Assembly: GCA_029246685.1 (NCBI GenBank)
Contig: JAQWMR010000004.1
Coordinates: 148,841 to 212,840, forward strand
Reading direction: 5' to 3'
DNA: 64,000 bases
Source: Acidimicrobiales bacterium
GTDB lineage: Bacteria > Actinomycetota > Acidimicrobiia > Acidimicrobiales > Aldehydirespiratoraceae
Shown: positions 24,231-33,096 of the stretch, piece after piece
How the letters are laid out: each line of letters opens with the position of its first letter
Numbering within the stretch: the first letter of the stretch is position 1
Notes under the pieces: model-generated
Told to the model about the DNA's origin: nothing
Seen by the model: only the letters and a program-made list of their open reading frames with translations
Database searches by the model: none
Made by a program: the position numbers and the translations under genes

Positions 24231-26213
24231 ATGAGTGACGTGATCTCCGTAGTGCTGCCCGATGGTTCCGCCCGCGAACTCCCGGTCGGTGCGACCACGC
24301 TCGACCTCGCCGCAGTGATTGGTCCCCGGCTCGCGTCCGACGCCGTGATCGGCGTGGTCGACGGCGTCGAGGTCGATCTCAATGTTGCACTTCCTGACGG
24401 CGCGTCGGTCGAGATCGTCACACCGGCCTCGGATCGTGGGCTCCACACCATCCGGCACTCGACCGCGCATGTGATGGCGCAGGCGATCCTCGATCTGTAT
24501 CCCGGCACCCAGCTCGCGATCGGTCCGCCGATCGAACACGGCTTCTACTACGACGTCGAGCTGCCCGAAGGACAGACCCTCTCCGAAGACGACCTCGAGA
24601 AGATCGAGGCGCGCATGCAGGAATTGGTCGCCGCCGACCAGCCGTTCGTCCGTCACGAACTCGCCATCGACGACGCCGTCAGCTTCTTCGGCGACGAGAT
24701 CTTCAAGAGCGAGATCATCGAACGCGTCCGCGACGGCAGCATCGTCGGCGAGGACGCCGGCGAAGCCAGCGGCGACTCGATCAGCTACTAAGCCAACGGC
24801 GACATCGACGCGGACGGCACCTTCCGCGACATGTGCACCGGCCCCCACGTGCCGAGCACCGGTCGCCTCGGCCACTTCAAGCTCCAGTCCGTCGCCGGCG
24901 CCTACTGGCGAGGCGACGTCTCGCGCTCGATGCTCCAGCGCATCTACGGCACCGCGTGGGACAACAAGAAGGCGCTGAAGACCCACATCCAGATGCTCGC
25001 CGAGGCCGAGAAGCGCGATCACCGTCGGCTCGCCCAGGAGCTCGACCTCGTCAGCTGGCCTGACGAGCTCGGGCCGGGCCTCGCCGTCTGGCACCCAAAG
25101 GGCGCCATGATCCGCAAGCTCATGGAGGACTACTCCCGCGAGCGCCACGAGAACGGTGGCTACGAATTCGTGTTCTCTCCGCACATCGCCAAGTCGGTGC
25201 TGTGGGAGACCTCCGGCCATCTCGACTTCTACGCCGACGGCATGTACCCACCCATGGAGCTGGACGGCGCCACGTACTACCCGAAGCCGATGAACTGTCC
25301 GTTCCACGTGATGGTCTACCGCTCCGGTCAACGCAGCTATCGCGAGTTGCCGCTGCGGCTCTTCGAACTGGGCGCCGTCTATCGCTACGAGCTGTCCGGA
25401 GCGATTCACGGTCTCCTCCGCAGTCGAGGGTTCACCCAGGACGACAGCCACATCTTCTGCACCCGCGAGGACATCGAGGAAGAGCTCGCCTCGCTCCTCG
25501 ACTTCGTGCTGTCACAGCTACGGGACTTCGGGTTCCACGACTTCCAGGCGAAGCTCTCCACCCGCCCGGCGGAGAAGTCGGTGGGCGACGACGAGCTGTG
25601 GGAGAAGTCCACCGAGGGTCTGCGGATGGCGCTCGAGGCCCACGGTCTCGACTATGTGGTCGACGAGGGTGGCGGCGCCTTCTACGGACCCAAGATCGAC
25701 GTCGATGTCAAGGACGCGATCGGGCGGGCGTGGCAGCTCTCCACCATCCAGCTCGACATGAACCTCCCCGAGCGCTTCGGGCTGGAGTACATCGCCAACG
25801 ACGGCTCGCGGAAGCAGCCCGTGATGATCCACCGCGCCCTGCTCGGCTCGATCGAACGGTTCTTCGGCGTGCTCATCGAGCACTACGCCGGAGCGTTCCC
25901 CGCCTGGCTCGCGCCCACTCAGGTGCGGGTGCTCCCGGTCGCCGAAGTCCACGACGACCACGCGCACGCGGTTGCGTCGCGCCTGCGGTCGTCCGGCTTC
26001 CGGGTCGACGTCGTCGGCGCAGTCGAGCCGCTCGGCAAACGGGTCCGCAACGGCAAGGTCGAGAAGCTTCCCTACGTGCTCGTGGTCGGTGACGACGATG
26101 TCGCCAACGACACCGTCGGCGTCAACCGGCGCGGCGAGGACAAGCCGGAGCGCGACGTCACCGTCGATGCGTTCATCGGACGCCTCACCGCCGAAGTCGA
26201 CGACAAGGTCTGA
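24231..26213 (+). pseudogene. thrS: Threonyl-tRNA synthetase with in-frame TAA
   Basis: A 660-codon frame with standard ThrRS order: TGS domain (1-60), editing-like domain with HSTAHVMAQAI, catalytic core with [25 protein letters not shown] and [11 protein letters not shown], and a C-terminal anticodon domain ([11 protein letters not shown]). Codon 187 (24789-24791) is TAA within GDSISY-stop-ANGD, where other ThrRS proteins have no break; the frame continues unchanged on both sides. A single C-to-A change of TAC (Tyr) explains it. As thrS is normally essential and single copy, this is most likely a sequence error, unless the stop is read through or a second thrS exists. Confidence 0.9.
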
Positions 26214-26225
26214 GCGGGTTCGCGG

Positions 26226-26726
26226 ATGGTCGATCACCTCTGGGCTGGCTGGCGCATGCGCTACATCCGAGGCGACGCCGATCCGATTCCTGAAGGCAAG
26301 ACCCTCTTCGAGGCAATCCTGGAGAGCGGCCGCCCGGACGAGGAGACGTTCATCCTCTGGCGCGGCGCGCACTGCTTCGCGCTGCTCAACGCGTATCCCT
26401 ACACATCCGGCCATCTGATGGTGCTGCCGAAACGCGGCGTACCGATGCTGTCGGATCTGAGCGACGACGAATACCACGAGCTCTGGCACGGCGTCCGCCT
26501 CGCCACGGAAGCGATCACGGCCGCCTACGAGCCGATGGGAATGAACGTCGGCGCCAACCTGGGTGAAGGCGCCGGCGCCGGCTTCCCTGACCATCTCCAT
26601 ATACACGTGCTGCCTCGATGGGATGGCGACACAAACTTCATGACGGCCGTCGCCAACACGCGGGTGTTGCCGGAAGCTTTGATCGACTCCTGGCTACGTA
26701 TCCGCGAAGCCTGGCCCGTAGCCTGA
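26226..26726 (+). CDS. HIT family hydrolase (AP4A phosphorylase-like)
   Basis: A protein of 166 residues. The histidine triad is HLHIHVLPRW and the N-terminal NAYPYTSGHLMVLPKR is the family's substrate-cradle segment. The corresponding M. tuberculosis gene, Rv2613c, lies in the same place between thrS and pgsA1 and encodes an AP4A phosphorylase. ATG 26226 starts 12 bp after thrS, so it is probably co-transcribed with it. Confidence 0.88.
   Translation: MVDHLWAGWRMRYIRGDADPIPEGKTLFEAILESGRPDEETFILWRGAHCFALLNAYPYTSGHLMVLPKRGVPMLSDLSDDEYHELWHGVRLATEAITAAYEPMGMNVGANLGEGAGAGFPDHLHIHVLPRWDGDTNFMTAVANTRVLPEALIDSWLRIREAWPVA
26719..26724 (+). promoter_or_regulatory. -10 box inside the HIT gene end
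   Basis: TAGCCT is 6 nt before the GTG at 26731 and overlaps the last codons of the HIT gene, giving a leaderless internal promoter. Confidence 0.5.
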
Positions 26727-26730
26727 CCGG

Positions 26731-27255
26731 GTGAACGAGGATCAAGAAGCTGGAGAGCCAGCGAGCGACGAGGACGTCCGGGACGAGTTGCCCGCGAACC
26801 TCGACACCACTGCGATCGCCACGCCCTACCTGTTCCCGAACAACAGCCGGCGCCGTATCCCGGGTGTGCTCTACATCCTCATCGGCATCGGCTGCATCGC
26901 TCTCGTTGCGTCTGCCGGCGACGACGCCGTGATGGTCAACGGCGGTGTCAGCATCGCTGGGATCGCGCTGATCATCGTCGGGCTCTATCACCTCCAGGGT
27001 GGCTGGGACCTCAGCTTCGACGAGGAGCAGGCCCTTCAGGCCGCCACTCGTCAGGTCGGCTTTCCGGTCGGCCACGCCTCGGCGCAGCTCGGCTGGCGAG
27101 GCTTCCGCAGCCGCCCGACCTGGCGGATTCTGCTCTACTCGAACGAGCCGTCCCCCGAACACCGAGGCCTCGTGCTCGTCGACGGCATCGATGGCGAGAT
27201 CATCGACCACTTCAGCGAGCACAACCCTGAGGACTGGTCCGCGTACCAGACATGA
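26731..27255 (+). CDS. Unknown protein with two membrane segments
   Basis: A protein of 174 residues that I do not recognise. An acidic N-terminus (about 1-25) precedes two hydrophobic segments (about 46-62 and 69-87), and the C-terminal half (RPTWRILLYSNEPSP, then GLVLVDGIDGEIIDHF) looks like a small soluble alpha/beta domain. Start at GTG 26731. Actinobacterial PIM loci often carry such a small membrane protein between the HIT and pgsA genes, but a role is not known. Confidence 0.65.
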   Translation: MNEDQEAGEPASDEDVRDELPANLDTTAIATPYLFPNNSRRRIPGVLYILIGIGCIALVASAGDDAVMVNGGVSIAGIALIIVGLYHLQGGWDLSFDEEQALQAATRQVGFPVGHASAQLGWRGFRSRPTWRILLYSNEPSPEHRGLVLVDGIDGEIIDHFSEHNPEDWSAYQT

Positions 27256-27272
27256 TCGCGAAGCGAATCATG
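27251..27272. terminator. Hairpin at end of preceding gene
   Basis: CATGATCGC pairs with GCG-ATCATG around a GAA loop with one bulged A. It overlaps the stop codon of the upstream gene and has no T-run, so terminator function is uncertain. Confidence 0.35.
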
Positions 27273-27298
27273 ATCCGGGTGAACGCGTCGAACCGACG

Positions 27299-27692
27299 AT
27301 GACTCTCGGCGCCCCGAGGCGCGATGGCGCAGCTCTCATTGCCGAACCGACCGGTCGAGTCGTGCTGCAGGATGCCCTCGATCTCCTCGATGAGGCAGCT
27401 GCCGCAGATCCACCGCTGACCCACGTGGTCATCGATTTCAGCAGTGCCGAAGTCGTCGATTTCAGCCTCGACGACGTTCATGCTCTCGCGCGACACTCCG
27501 GCGCTGCGAGGCCAGCGGCACGCCTTCGTCGCCCCGTCCAGCCACGCCCGCTCCCACGTGTCGGAGTACGACTTCATGGTCACGGAGATGACGGCGTGGT
27601 GGGGGAGTGAGCCGGTCGAGGTTGCCACATTCACGTCGATCGGCGACGCGCCGGAGTGGGGAAGCGGGTCCGGCGCGGATTCCGAGGGCTGA
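27299..27692 (+). pseudogene. Small STAS-like protein gene, frameshifted
   Basis: From ATG 27299 one frame gives a coherent start (ALIAEPTGRVVLQDALDLLDEA, then THVVIDFSSAEVVDFS) until about 27490. The next frame then gives a coherent end (RHAFVAPSSHARSHVSEYDFMV, AWWGSEPVEVATFTS) to a TGA at 27690-27692. Joined, they make one protein of about 130 residues with the alternating strand-helix pattern of a STAS/SpoIIAA-like domain. The break lies in the CGCGCG tract near 27487-27492 and needs a loss of one base or a gain of two. Function unknown. Confidence 0.55.
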
Positions 27693-27746
27693 ACCGGCCT
27701 CGGCTGGCCCGCTGCTACCCTGTTTGCCGTTCCCCGAGGAGTTCAC

Positions 27747-28439
27747 ATGTTCGACGGCAATTGGCGCGACACGGTCGACAAAGGCCTCACGCCCATCGGG
27801 CACAGCCTGCGGCGGGCCGGTTTCACGGCCGATGTCATCACGGTCATCGGCATCGTCATGGCCTCCGTCGCAGCCGTCACCATCGGTGCCGGCTACACGC
27901 GACTCGGTTTCCTGTTTCTCCTGCTCACGGGCATCCCCGACGCCCTCGACGGTGCGGTCGCCCGTGCCTCGGGCACCGGCTCTGACCGGGGTGCATTCTT
28001 CGATTCGGTCTCGGATCGACTGACCGACGGCCTGCTGTTCGGCGGCGTCGCCTGGTACCTGGCCAGCAACGAGTCCGGCCGCATCATGATGCTGCCGGTC
28101 GCGATCATGGGCCTCGCGATGTTCATCTCGTACCAGCGAGCGAAGGCCGAGTCGCTCGGCTTCGACGCTAAGGGCGGAATCATGGAGCGGGCCGAGCGCA
28201 TCATCGTGCTCGCCCTCGCCCTGCTGTTCGCCGAACTACTGATCCCGATCCTGTGGGTCATGTTCGTCCTCACCGCGATCACCGCCGTTCAGCGGTTCGT
28301 GAAGGTCTGGAAGCAAGCGTCGCAGGATCGGCCGCTACCGGCCCGTCATCAGCGCCGTCAGCCCCGTGCCCGTCGCGCGACGAGCGAATCGGCCTGGCGC
28401 CAGCGCATGCGTGAGCGCCGCGCCCTGCGCGACGGCTGA
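27747..28439 (+). CDS. pgsA: CDP-alcohol phosphatidyltransferase, likely PIP synthase
   Basis: A protein of 230 residues with about six membrane segments. The CDP-alcohol signature D-x2-DG-x2-AR-x8-G-x3-D-x3-D is complete (DALDGAVARASGTGSDRGAFFDSVSD). Its place before patA- and pimA-like genes points to phosphatidylinositol-phosphate synthase, which joins CDP-diacylglycerol to inositol-3-phosphate, as for M. tuberculosis PgsA1. A basic, Arg-rich tail follows the last membrane segment. CGAGGAG 6-7 nt before the ATG is a clear ribosome site, so this gene has a true 5' leader. Confidence 0.88.
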   Translation: MFDGNWRDTVDKGLTPIGHSLRRAGFTADVITVIGIVMASVAAVTIGAGYTRLGFLFLLLTGIPDALDGAVARASGTGSDRGAFFDSVSDRLTDGLLFGGVAWYLASNESGRIMMLPVAIMGLAMFISYQRAKAESLGFDAKGGIMERAERIIVLALALLFAELLIPILWVMFVLTAITAVQRFVKVWKQASQDRPLPARHQRRQPRARRATSESAWRQRMRERRALRDG

Positions 28440-28442
28440 CCC

Positions 28443-29372
28443 GTGCCGTCCGCCTCCGCCTACAAGGCGGGGTCGCTATTGGCCCGACGCTTTCCCGCGT
28501 CGTTCGGAACTGCTGCTTCGCGTCTTGTCGGCGCGGGCGCCGCATCGTCGCCGCAGCGACGCCGCGCTGTCGCTCGAAACCTCGAGCGCGTGTACGGCCG
28601 TAAGCTGTCGCCCATCGAGCAACGCCGCAAGGTCGCCGAGACCTTTGAGTGGTACGCCCGCTACTACCACGAGAGTTTTCGTCTCCCGGACTACTCGGCG
28701 GAGAAGATCGACCGCGAGTTCGGCTACGAAGGCTTCGGCCAGATCGAGGAGGCGTGCGCCAACGGCCAGGGGCCGATCCTGGCGCTGCCCCACCTCGGCA
28801 CGTGGGAGTGGGCCGCGTTCTGGCTCGCGCTGACACCCAAGTACAAGGTCACAGCGATCGTCGAACCGCTTGAGCCCTCCGAGCTGTTCGAGTGGTTCGT
28901 TGGCTTCCGCGAGTCGCTGGGCATGAACATCGTGCCGCTCGGCCCCGAGGCCGGGAAGGCGAGCGTGGGTGCTCTGAATCGCGGCGAAGTGCTGTGTCTC
29001 CTGGCCGACCGTGACCTGCAAGGCAACGGAATCCCAGTCGAGTTCTTCGGCGAGCGGACGACTCTGCCCGCCGGTCCGGCCTCCCTCGCCTTGCGGACCG
29101 GATCGCCTCTGCTCCCCACGGCCGTCTACTGGAAGGACGGCAGCCGATGGGGCCACGTGATGCCGGCCGTCGACACCGAACGTCGTGGCAAGCTCCGCGC
29201 CGACATCGCCCGCGTGACGCAGGATCTCGCCTACGCGTTCGAGCACCTCATCTCCGCGGCGCCGGAACAGTGGCACATGCTCCAGCCGAACTGGCCGAGT
29301 GACTTCATCGCCCTCGGCGAGCCGATGCCGGAACACCTACAGGCGCTGCTGGACGAGGACGCGGCCGTATGA
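28443..29372 (+). CDS. patA: Phosphatidylinositol mannoside acyltransferase
   Basis: A protein of 309 residues of the HtrB/LpxL acyltransferase superfamily. The catalytic HLGTWEW (HxxxxE) is near residue 119 and a second conserved stretch is CLLADRDLQGNG. In mycobacteria the PatA protein encoded at this position adds an acyl chain to the mannose of PIM. The GTG start is 3 bp after pgsA, and an ATGA overlap with the pimA-like gene makes a tight three-gene operon. Confidence 0.87.
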   Translation: MPSASAYKAGSLLARRFPASFGTAASRLVGAGAASSPQRRRAVARNLERVYGRKLSPIEQRRKVAETFEWYARYYHESFRLPDYSAEKIDREFGYEGFGQIEEACANGQGPILALPHLGTWEWAAFWLALTPKYKVTAIVEPLEPSELFEWFVGFRESLGMNIVPLGPEAGKASVGALNRGEVLCLLADRDLQGNGIPVEFFGERTTLPAGPASLALRTGSPLLPTAVYWKDGSRWGHVMPAVDTERRGKLRADIARVTQDLAYAFEHLISAAPEQWHMLQPNWPSDFIALGEPMPEHLQALLDEDAAV

Positions 29373-30442
29373 GAATCGGCATGGTGTGTCCCTACAGCCT
29401 CACGCTGCCAGGTGGCGTGCAGAACCAAGTCCTCGGGTTGGCCCGCGCGCTGCGGCGCAAGGGGCACGCCGTCCGGGTGCTGGCCCCCTGCGACGGCCCG
29501 CCGCCCGATGCCGGCGTCACCCCCCTCGGACTGAGCCTGCCCGCCTCCAGCAATGGGTCGATTGCTCCGGTCGCGCCAGACCCGTCAGCGCAGCTCCGGA
29601 CTATCAGGGCCATGCGAGACGAGGCCTTCGAGATCGTCCATCTCCACGAGCCACTCGCCCCCGGACCGACAACCACGACGCTGCTCACCAAGCCCGCGCC
29701 GCTGCTCGGCACGTTCCACATGGCCGGTCACTCGTTGTCCTATGAGCTGATGCCCAACGTGGTTCGATTCCTGGCGGGGCGGCTCGATGATCGGGTTGCT
29801 GTCTCCGAGGACGCCCGGACGATGGCCCGCACCAATCTGGGCGGCCAGTACGACCTCACGTTCAACGGTGTCGAGGTGCGTCGCTACGACGAGTCCGATT
29901 CGCACCCGACCGAGGGTCCGACCGTGCTGTTCGTCGGTCGACACGAGGAGCGCAAAGGGTTGCGGGTGCTGCTCGAAGCCGCGGCTCACCTATCTCCCGA
30001 CACGCGGATCTGGATCGCGGGCGAGGGCCCCGAGACCGAGTCGCTCAAGGCCACCTATGCCGGCGATCCCCGGCTCGAATGGCTCGGAGCGATCAGCGAG
30101 AGCGAGAAGATCGCCCGGCTGCGTGGGGCCGACGTGTTCTGCGCCCCGTCACTGCGCGGCGAATCGTTCGGTGTGGTCCTCATCGAGGGGATGGCTGCGG
30201 GCACCGCCGTCGTCGCGAGCGACATCCCCGGCTATGCGAACGCGGCCCGCCAGGGAAGCGATGCTGCGCTGTTCCCCGCAGGCGACGCCGAGGCCCTCGC
30301 TCGCGAAATACGAGATGTCCTGCGCGACGAACCGCGGCAGGCCGCATTGATCGCATCGGGCCGCGAACGAGCGAAGGAGTTCTCGATGGCGACCCTCGCG
30401 GACATGTACCTGGAGCGCTACGAGCGCGTCCTCGCCCGCTAG
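29369..30442 (+). CDS. pimA: Phosphatidylinositol alpha-mannosyltransferase (GT4)
   Basis: A protein of 357 residues with the GT-B fold. GGVQNQVLGLARALRRKGH opens the acceptor domain. The donor domain has VGRHEERKGLRVLLEA and the GDP-mannose motif SLRGESFGVVLIEGMA (E-x7-E). In mycobacteria PimA puts the first mannose on phosphatidylinositol on the inner face of the membrane. Gene order (pgsA-patA-pimA with overlap) supports the same role here. A GC-rich stem (GCCCG/CGGGC near 30483-30498) follows and may end the operon. Confidence 0.88.
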   Translation: MRIGMVCPYSLTLPGGVQNQVLGLARALRRKGHAVRVLAPCDGPPPDAGVTPLGLSLPASSNGSIAPVAPDPSAQLRTIRAMRDEAFEIVHLHEPLAPGPTTTTLLTKPAPLLGTFHMAGHSLSYELMPNVVRFLAGRLDDRVAVSEDARTMARTNLGGQYDLTFNGVEVRRYDESDSHPTEGPTVLFVGRHEERKGLRVLLEAAAHLSPDTRIWIAGEGPETESLKATYAGDPRLEWLGAISESEKIARLRGADVFCAPSLRGESFGVVLIEGMAAGTAVVASDIPGYANAARQGSDAALFPAGDAEALAREIRDVLRDEPRQAALIASGRERAKEFSMATLADMYLERYERVLAR

Positions 30443-30502
30443 CTCCTTCCCGTCGAATCAGGCAACGGAGCAGGGTGAGGCAGCCCGGGGGCTTCGGGCC
30501 GA

Positions 30503-30508
30503 TACGAT
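30503..30508 (+). promoter_or_regulatory. -10 box of lemA
   Basis: TACGAT is 6 nt before the ATG at 30515, a clean leaderless arrangement. Confidence 0.6.
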
Positions 30509-30514
30509 GCGCAC

Positions 30515-31069
30515 ATGGTCATTGCATTGATCGTTATCCTCGTTTTCGTGCTGGTTCTCGTCTTCTACGTGATCAGCCTCTACAACAACCTCGTCAAGTT
30601 CCGGAATCGCATCGAGAACGCCTGGGCGCAGATCGACGTCCAGCTCAAGCGGCGCTGGGACCTCATCCCCAACCTGGTCGAGACCGTGAAGGGCTACGCC
30701 TCGCACGAGAAGGAAACTCTCGAAGCGGTCATCGAGGCGCGCAACGCCGCCACCACCGCTCAAGGTCCCGAAGCCTCAGCCCAGAGCGAAAATATGCTCA
30801 CCGGCGCGCTGCGGCAGGTCTTCGCGCTCAGCGAGGCCTACCCCGACCTGAAGGCCAACGCGAACTTCTTGGAGCTCCAGGAAGAACTCACCTCCACGGA
30901 GGGGCGCATCGCCTTTGCCCGCCAGCACTACAACGACACGGTGCTGAAGTACAACACTGCGATCGAGACGTTCCCCGCGGTCGTCCTCGCCGGTCCGCTC
31001 CGCTTTACCGAGCGCGAGTACTTCGAGGTCGACGACGAATCCCGCGGCACCGTCTCCGTCGAGTTCTGA
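30515..31069 (+). CDS. lemA: LemA family protein
   Basis: A protein of 184 residues. One N-terminal membrane segment (about 1-23) leads into the LemA helical domain: YNNLVKFRNRIENAWAQIDV, LKRRWDLIPNLVETVKGYA and FARQHYNDTVLKYNT are diagnostic. LemA genes are commonly followed by an HtpX-type M48 protease gene; here a degenerate M48-like gene follows after 21 bp. The molecular role of LemA is not settled. Confidence 0.92.
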   Translation: MVIALIVILVFVLVLVFYVISLYNNLVKFRNRIENAWAQIDVQLKRRWDLIPNLVETVKGYASHEKETLEAVIEARNAATTAQGPEASAQSENMLTGALRQVFALSEAYPDLKANANFLELQEELTSTEGRIAFARQHYNDTVLKYNTAIETFPAVVLAGPLRFTEREYFEVDDESRGTVSVEF

Positions 31070-31090
31070 TCCTCCCGGAGTCCTCGTTCC

Positions 31091-31819
31091 ATGCCCACGG
31101 TTGCGCCCCGTCTGCTGTTGATCGCGCCGGCTGCCATCGTCGCGGTCCTCGTCACGATCGTCGTCTTCGTCGTCGGCGGTGAGCCGCTCTGGATCGCGAT
31201 CAGCCTCCTTGCCGGCCTCGCGGCAGGCTTTGTGATCATGGTGCTGCTGGAGCGGCGCTCACCGGATGCCGCCCTGCGTTCGCTCGGCGCCATCCCGCTC
31301 GAGCCCGGCCGTGAGCCCCGGTTCGAGTCGCTCGTCGAGAGCATCTGTGCCAGCCACGGCATCAGCGAACCGAAGCTCTACCTCGTCGAATCCCGGGCTC
31401 CCGATGCCGCAGTCGCGGGAAACCGCAGCGACACCCGCCTCGTCATCACCACCGGCGCGCTTCGCCAACTCGACCGACTCGAACTCGAAGCTGTCGTCGC
31501 CCGCGAACTCGTCCAGTTCGGCAAGGGAATCCACGCCGCCACGGTGCTTGCCGCCGTTGCGCCGATCTACGGGCCGCTCGCCGGCCGCGTCCGCGAACGT
31601 GTCCTCGACGACCGGCGTCTTGCGCTGGTTGACCTCGAGGGCGTGCAACTCACCCGCTACCCGCCGGCTCTCGCCGGCGCGTTCGAGAAGGCAGCGGCCA
31701 CTGACGGAGTGCCGGACCGGCCTGCGTCGCGGCACCTGTGGCTGATCGGCCCGAAGGGCGTCGCCGACGCCGTTCAGCCGCTGCTCGACGAACGCATCGA
31801 CACTCTCCGGGAGCTCTAA
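31091..31819 (+). CDS. Catalytically degenerate M48 (HtpX-like) membrane protein
   Basis: A protein of 242 residues. Two N-terminal membrane segments (about 7-29 and 33-53) precede a domain that aligns with M48 peptidases (TTGALRQLDRLELEAVVARE, TRYPPALAGAFEKAA). The zinc motif HExxH is RELVQ (residues 138-142), so both His ligands are lost and the protein should be inactive as a metalloprotease. The pairing with LemA is kept. ATG 31091 is 21 bp after lemA and the stop touches the start of the DUF3048 gene. Confidence 0.75.
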   Translation: MPTVAPRLLLIAPAAIVAVLVTIVVFVVGGEPLWIAISLLAGLAAGFVIMVLLERRSPDAALRSLGAIPLEPGREPRFESLVESICASHGISEPKLYLVESRAPDAAVAGNRSDTRLVITTGALRQLDRLELEAVVARELVQFGKGIHAATVLAAVAPIYGPLAGRVRERVLDDRRLALVDLEGVQLTRYPPALAGAFEKAAATDGVPDRPASRHLWLIGPKGVADAVQPLLDERIDTLREL

Positions 31820-33022
31820 ATGCCCACCCCCACCCCCACCCCCACCCCCACCCGAGCCCGCTCTGGCGCGCCCGCACTCCTCGCACTTCTGCTCGCCTTC
31901 GCCCTCCTCGCGGGTGCGTGTGGCGGCGGGGGCGACGACGACATGTCCGAGGAGCCGACCACCACGTCGAGCACCTCCACCACTACCTCGACCACCTCGA
32001 CCACCTCGACCACGCAGCCCGTCGGGCCGCTGATGCCCTTGACCGGGCTGTCTTCAGCAGACGCGAATCCAGAGGCCGGCGCACTGGTCGTCAAGATCGG
32101 CAACAACAACGGGCAGAGCCGTCCGCAGATGGGCCTCATCGAGGCCGACATCGTCTACGAGGAACTGATCGAGGGCAGCAAGACCCGCTTCGCCGCGATC
32201 TATCACTCGACACTTCCCATCGAGGTCGGTCCCGTCCGTTCCGGGCGTACGAGCGACATCGATCTCTTCGACGGCCTCGGCATGCCGGCCCTCGGATTCT
32301 CCGGCGGCAATTCCGTTGTGCTCGGTGCGATCCGCAGCGCCGCCAACCGCGACGAGATCGTCGACGTCGGCGCCATCTGGCGCGAGAGCTACTACTACCG
32401 CGTTGACGATCGCTCTGCCCCCTACAACCTGTGGTTCTCGCCGTTCGACGACGACGGCGAGGAACGGGAGATCCGCGGCCTGACCACGCCCGGGCCACAG
32501 TTCGTCTACGGCACGCTCGACGAATCCGTCGGCCAGCCGATCGGTGGTGTCTCCGTGAACTATCCGCCCTCGTTCAGCGGCCGCGAGTCCGTCCACATCT
32601 GGGACGAGGCGGTCGGGGGCTGGGTCCGAGTTCAGGACGGCACCCTCCACACTGGCCTGCTCGACGGTGAAGAGACCGAGATCGCCCCGGCCAACGTCGT
32701 GGTCGCGCTGATTCCCTACGGCGTGTCCCCGGCGGATCCGGCCAGCCCCGAGGCCGAGAGCTTCGGCATGGGCGGCGTGCAGGTGTTCACCCAGGGCCGC
32801 GAAGTGCAGGGCCAGTGGATCCGGTCGGAAGAGAACCCGGTCTGGGATCTCCGCACCGTCGGCGGCGATCCGATCCCGCTCGCTCCGGGAGCGACGTGGG
32901 TACTCCTCGTCGCCAACAGCGCGTCGCGGTTCGCCTCGGGCGACATCACCACCTACAGCCAAACCGACGCCGCGGTCATTCTCCGCGACGCACGAGACCT
33001 GTTGACGCTCGAAGCGAACTGA
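31820..33022 (+). CDS. DUF3048 (YerB-like) lipoprotein
   Basis: A protein of 400 residues. It begins with five Pro-Thr dipeptides, then a lipoprotein signal (LLAGAC, Cys about 34), a Gly/Asp run and a Ser/Thr-rich linker (about 46-66). The DUF3048 domain fills the rest: [32 protein letters not shown] and, near the end, [17 protein letters not shown]. subtilis YerB is the named relative; function unknown. CGGGAG lies upstream of the ATG. It directly follows the M48-like gene and is probably transcribed with lemA. Confidence 0.85.
   Translation: MPTPTPTPTPTRARSGAPALLALLLAFALLAGACGGGGDDDMSEEPTTTSSTSTTTSTTSTTSTTQPVGPLMPLTGLSSADANPEAGALVVKIGNNNGQSRPQMGLIEADIVYEELIEGSKTRFAAIYHSTLPIEVGPVRSGRTSDIDLFDGLGMPALGFSGGNSVVLGAIRSAANRDEIVDVGAIWRESYYYRVDDRSAPYNLWFSPFDDDGEEREIRGLTTPGPQFVYGTLDESVGQPIGGVSVNYPPSFSGRESVHIWDEAVGGWVRVQDGTLHTGLLDGEETEIAPANVVVALIPYGVSPADPASPEAESFGMGGVQVFTQGREVQGQWIRSEENPVWDLRTVGGDPIPLAPGATWVLLVANSASRFASGDITTYSQTDAAVILRDARDLLTLEAN
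31823..31852 (+). repeat. Five tandem CCCACC units in the signal-peptide region
   Basis: The hexamer CCCACC is repeated five times directly after the start codon of the DUF3048 gene and encodes (Pro-Thr)5. Copy-number change would keep the frame. Confidence 0.8.
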
Positions 33023-33083
33023 AGCGAGTCGAGCCTGCGGCGCAAGGCCCGGAAAAGACGGCGTCGTCTGGGCGAGCGGGTCC

Positions 33084-33089
33084 TAGGAT
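33084..33089 (+). promoter_or_regulatory. -10 box of pdxS
   Basis: TAGGAT is 7 nt before ATG 33097; this selects that ATG over the one at 33088, which lies within the hexamer. Confidence 0.55.
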
Positions 33090-33096
33090 GACGGAC

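Noticed and set aside
24789..24791. Genetic-code change with TAA read as Tyr
   Set aside because: Many intact genes in the window end in TAA, TAG or TGA at the expected place (for example ruvB ends in TAA), so a general reassignment is excluded.
30079..31182. Plus-strand 367-codon frame over pimA and lemA
   Set aside because: An out-of-frame, Arg-rich shadow of two recognised genes.
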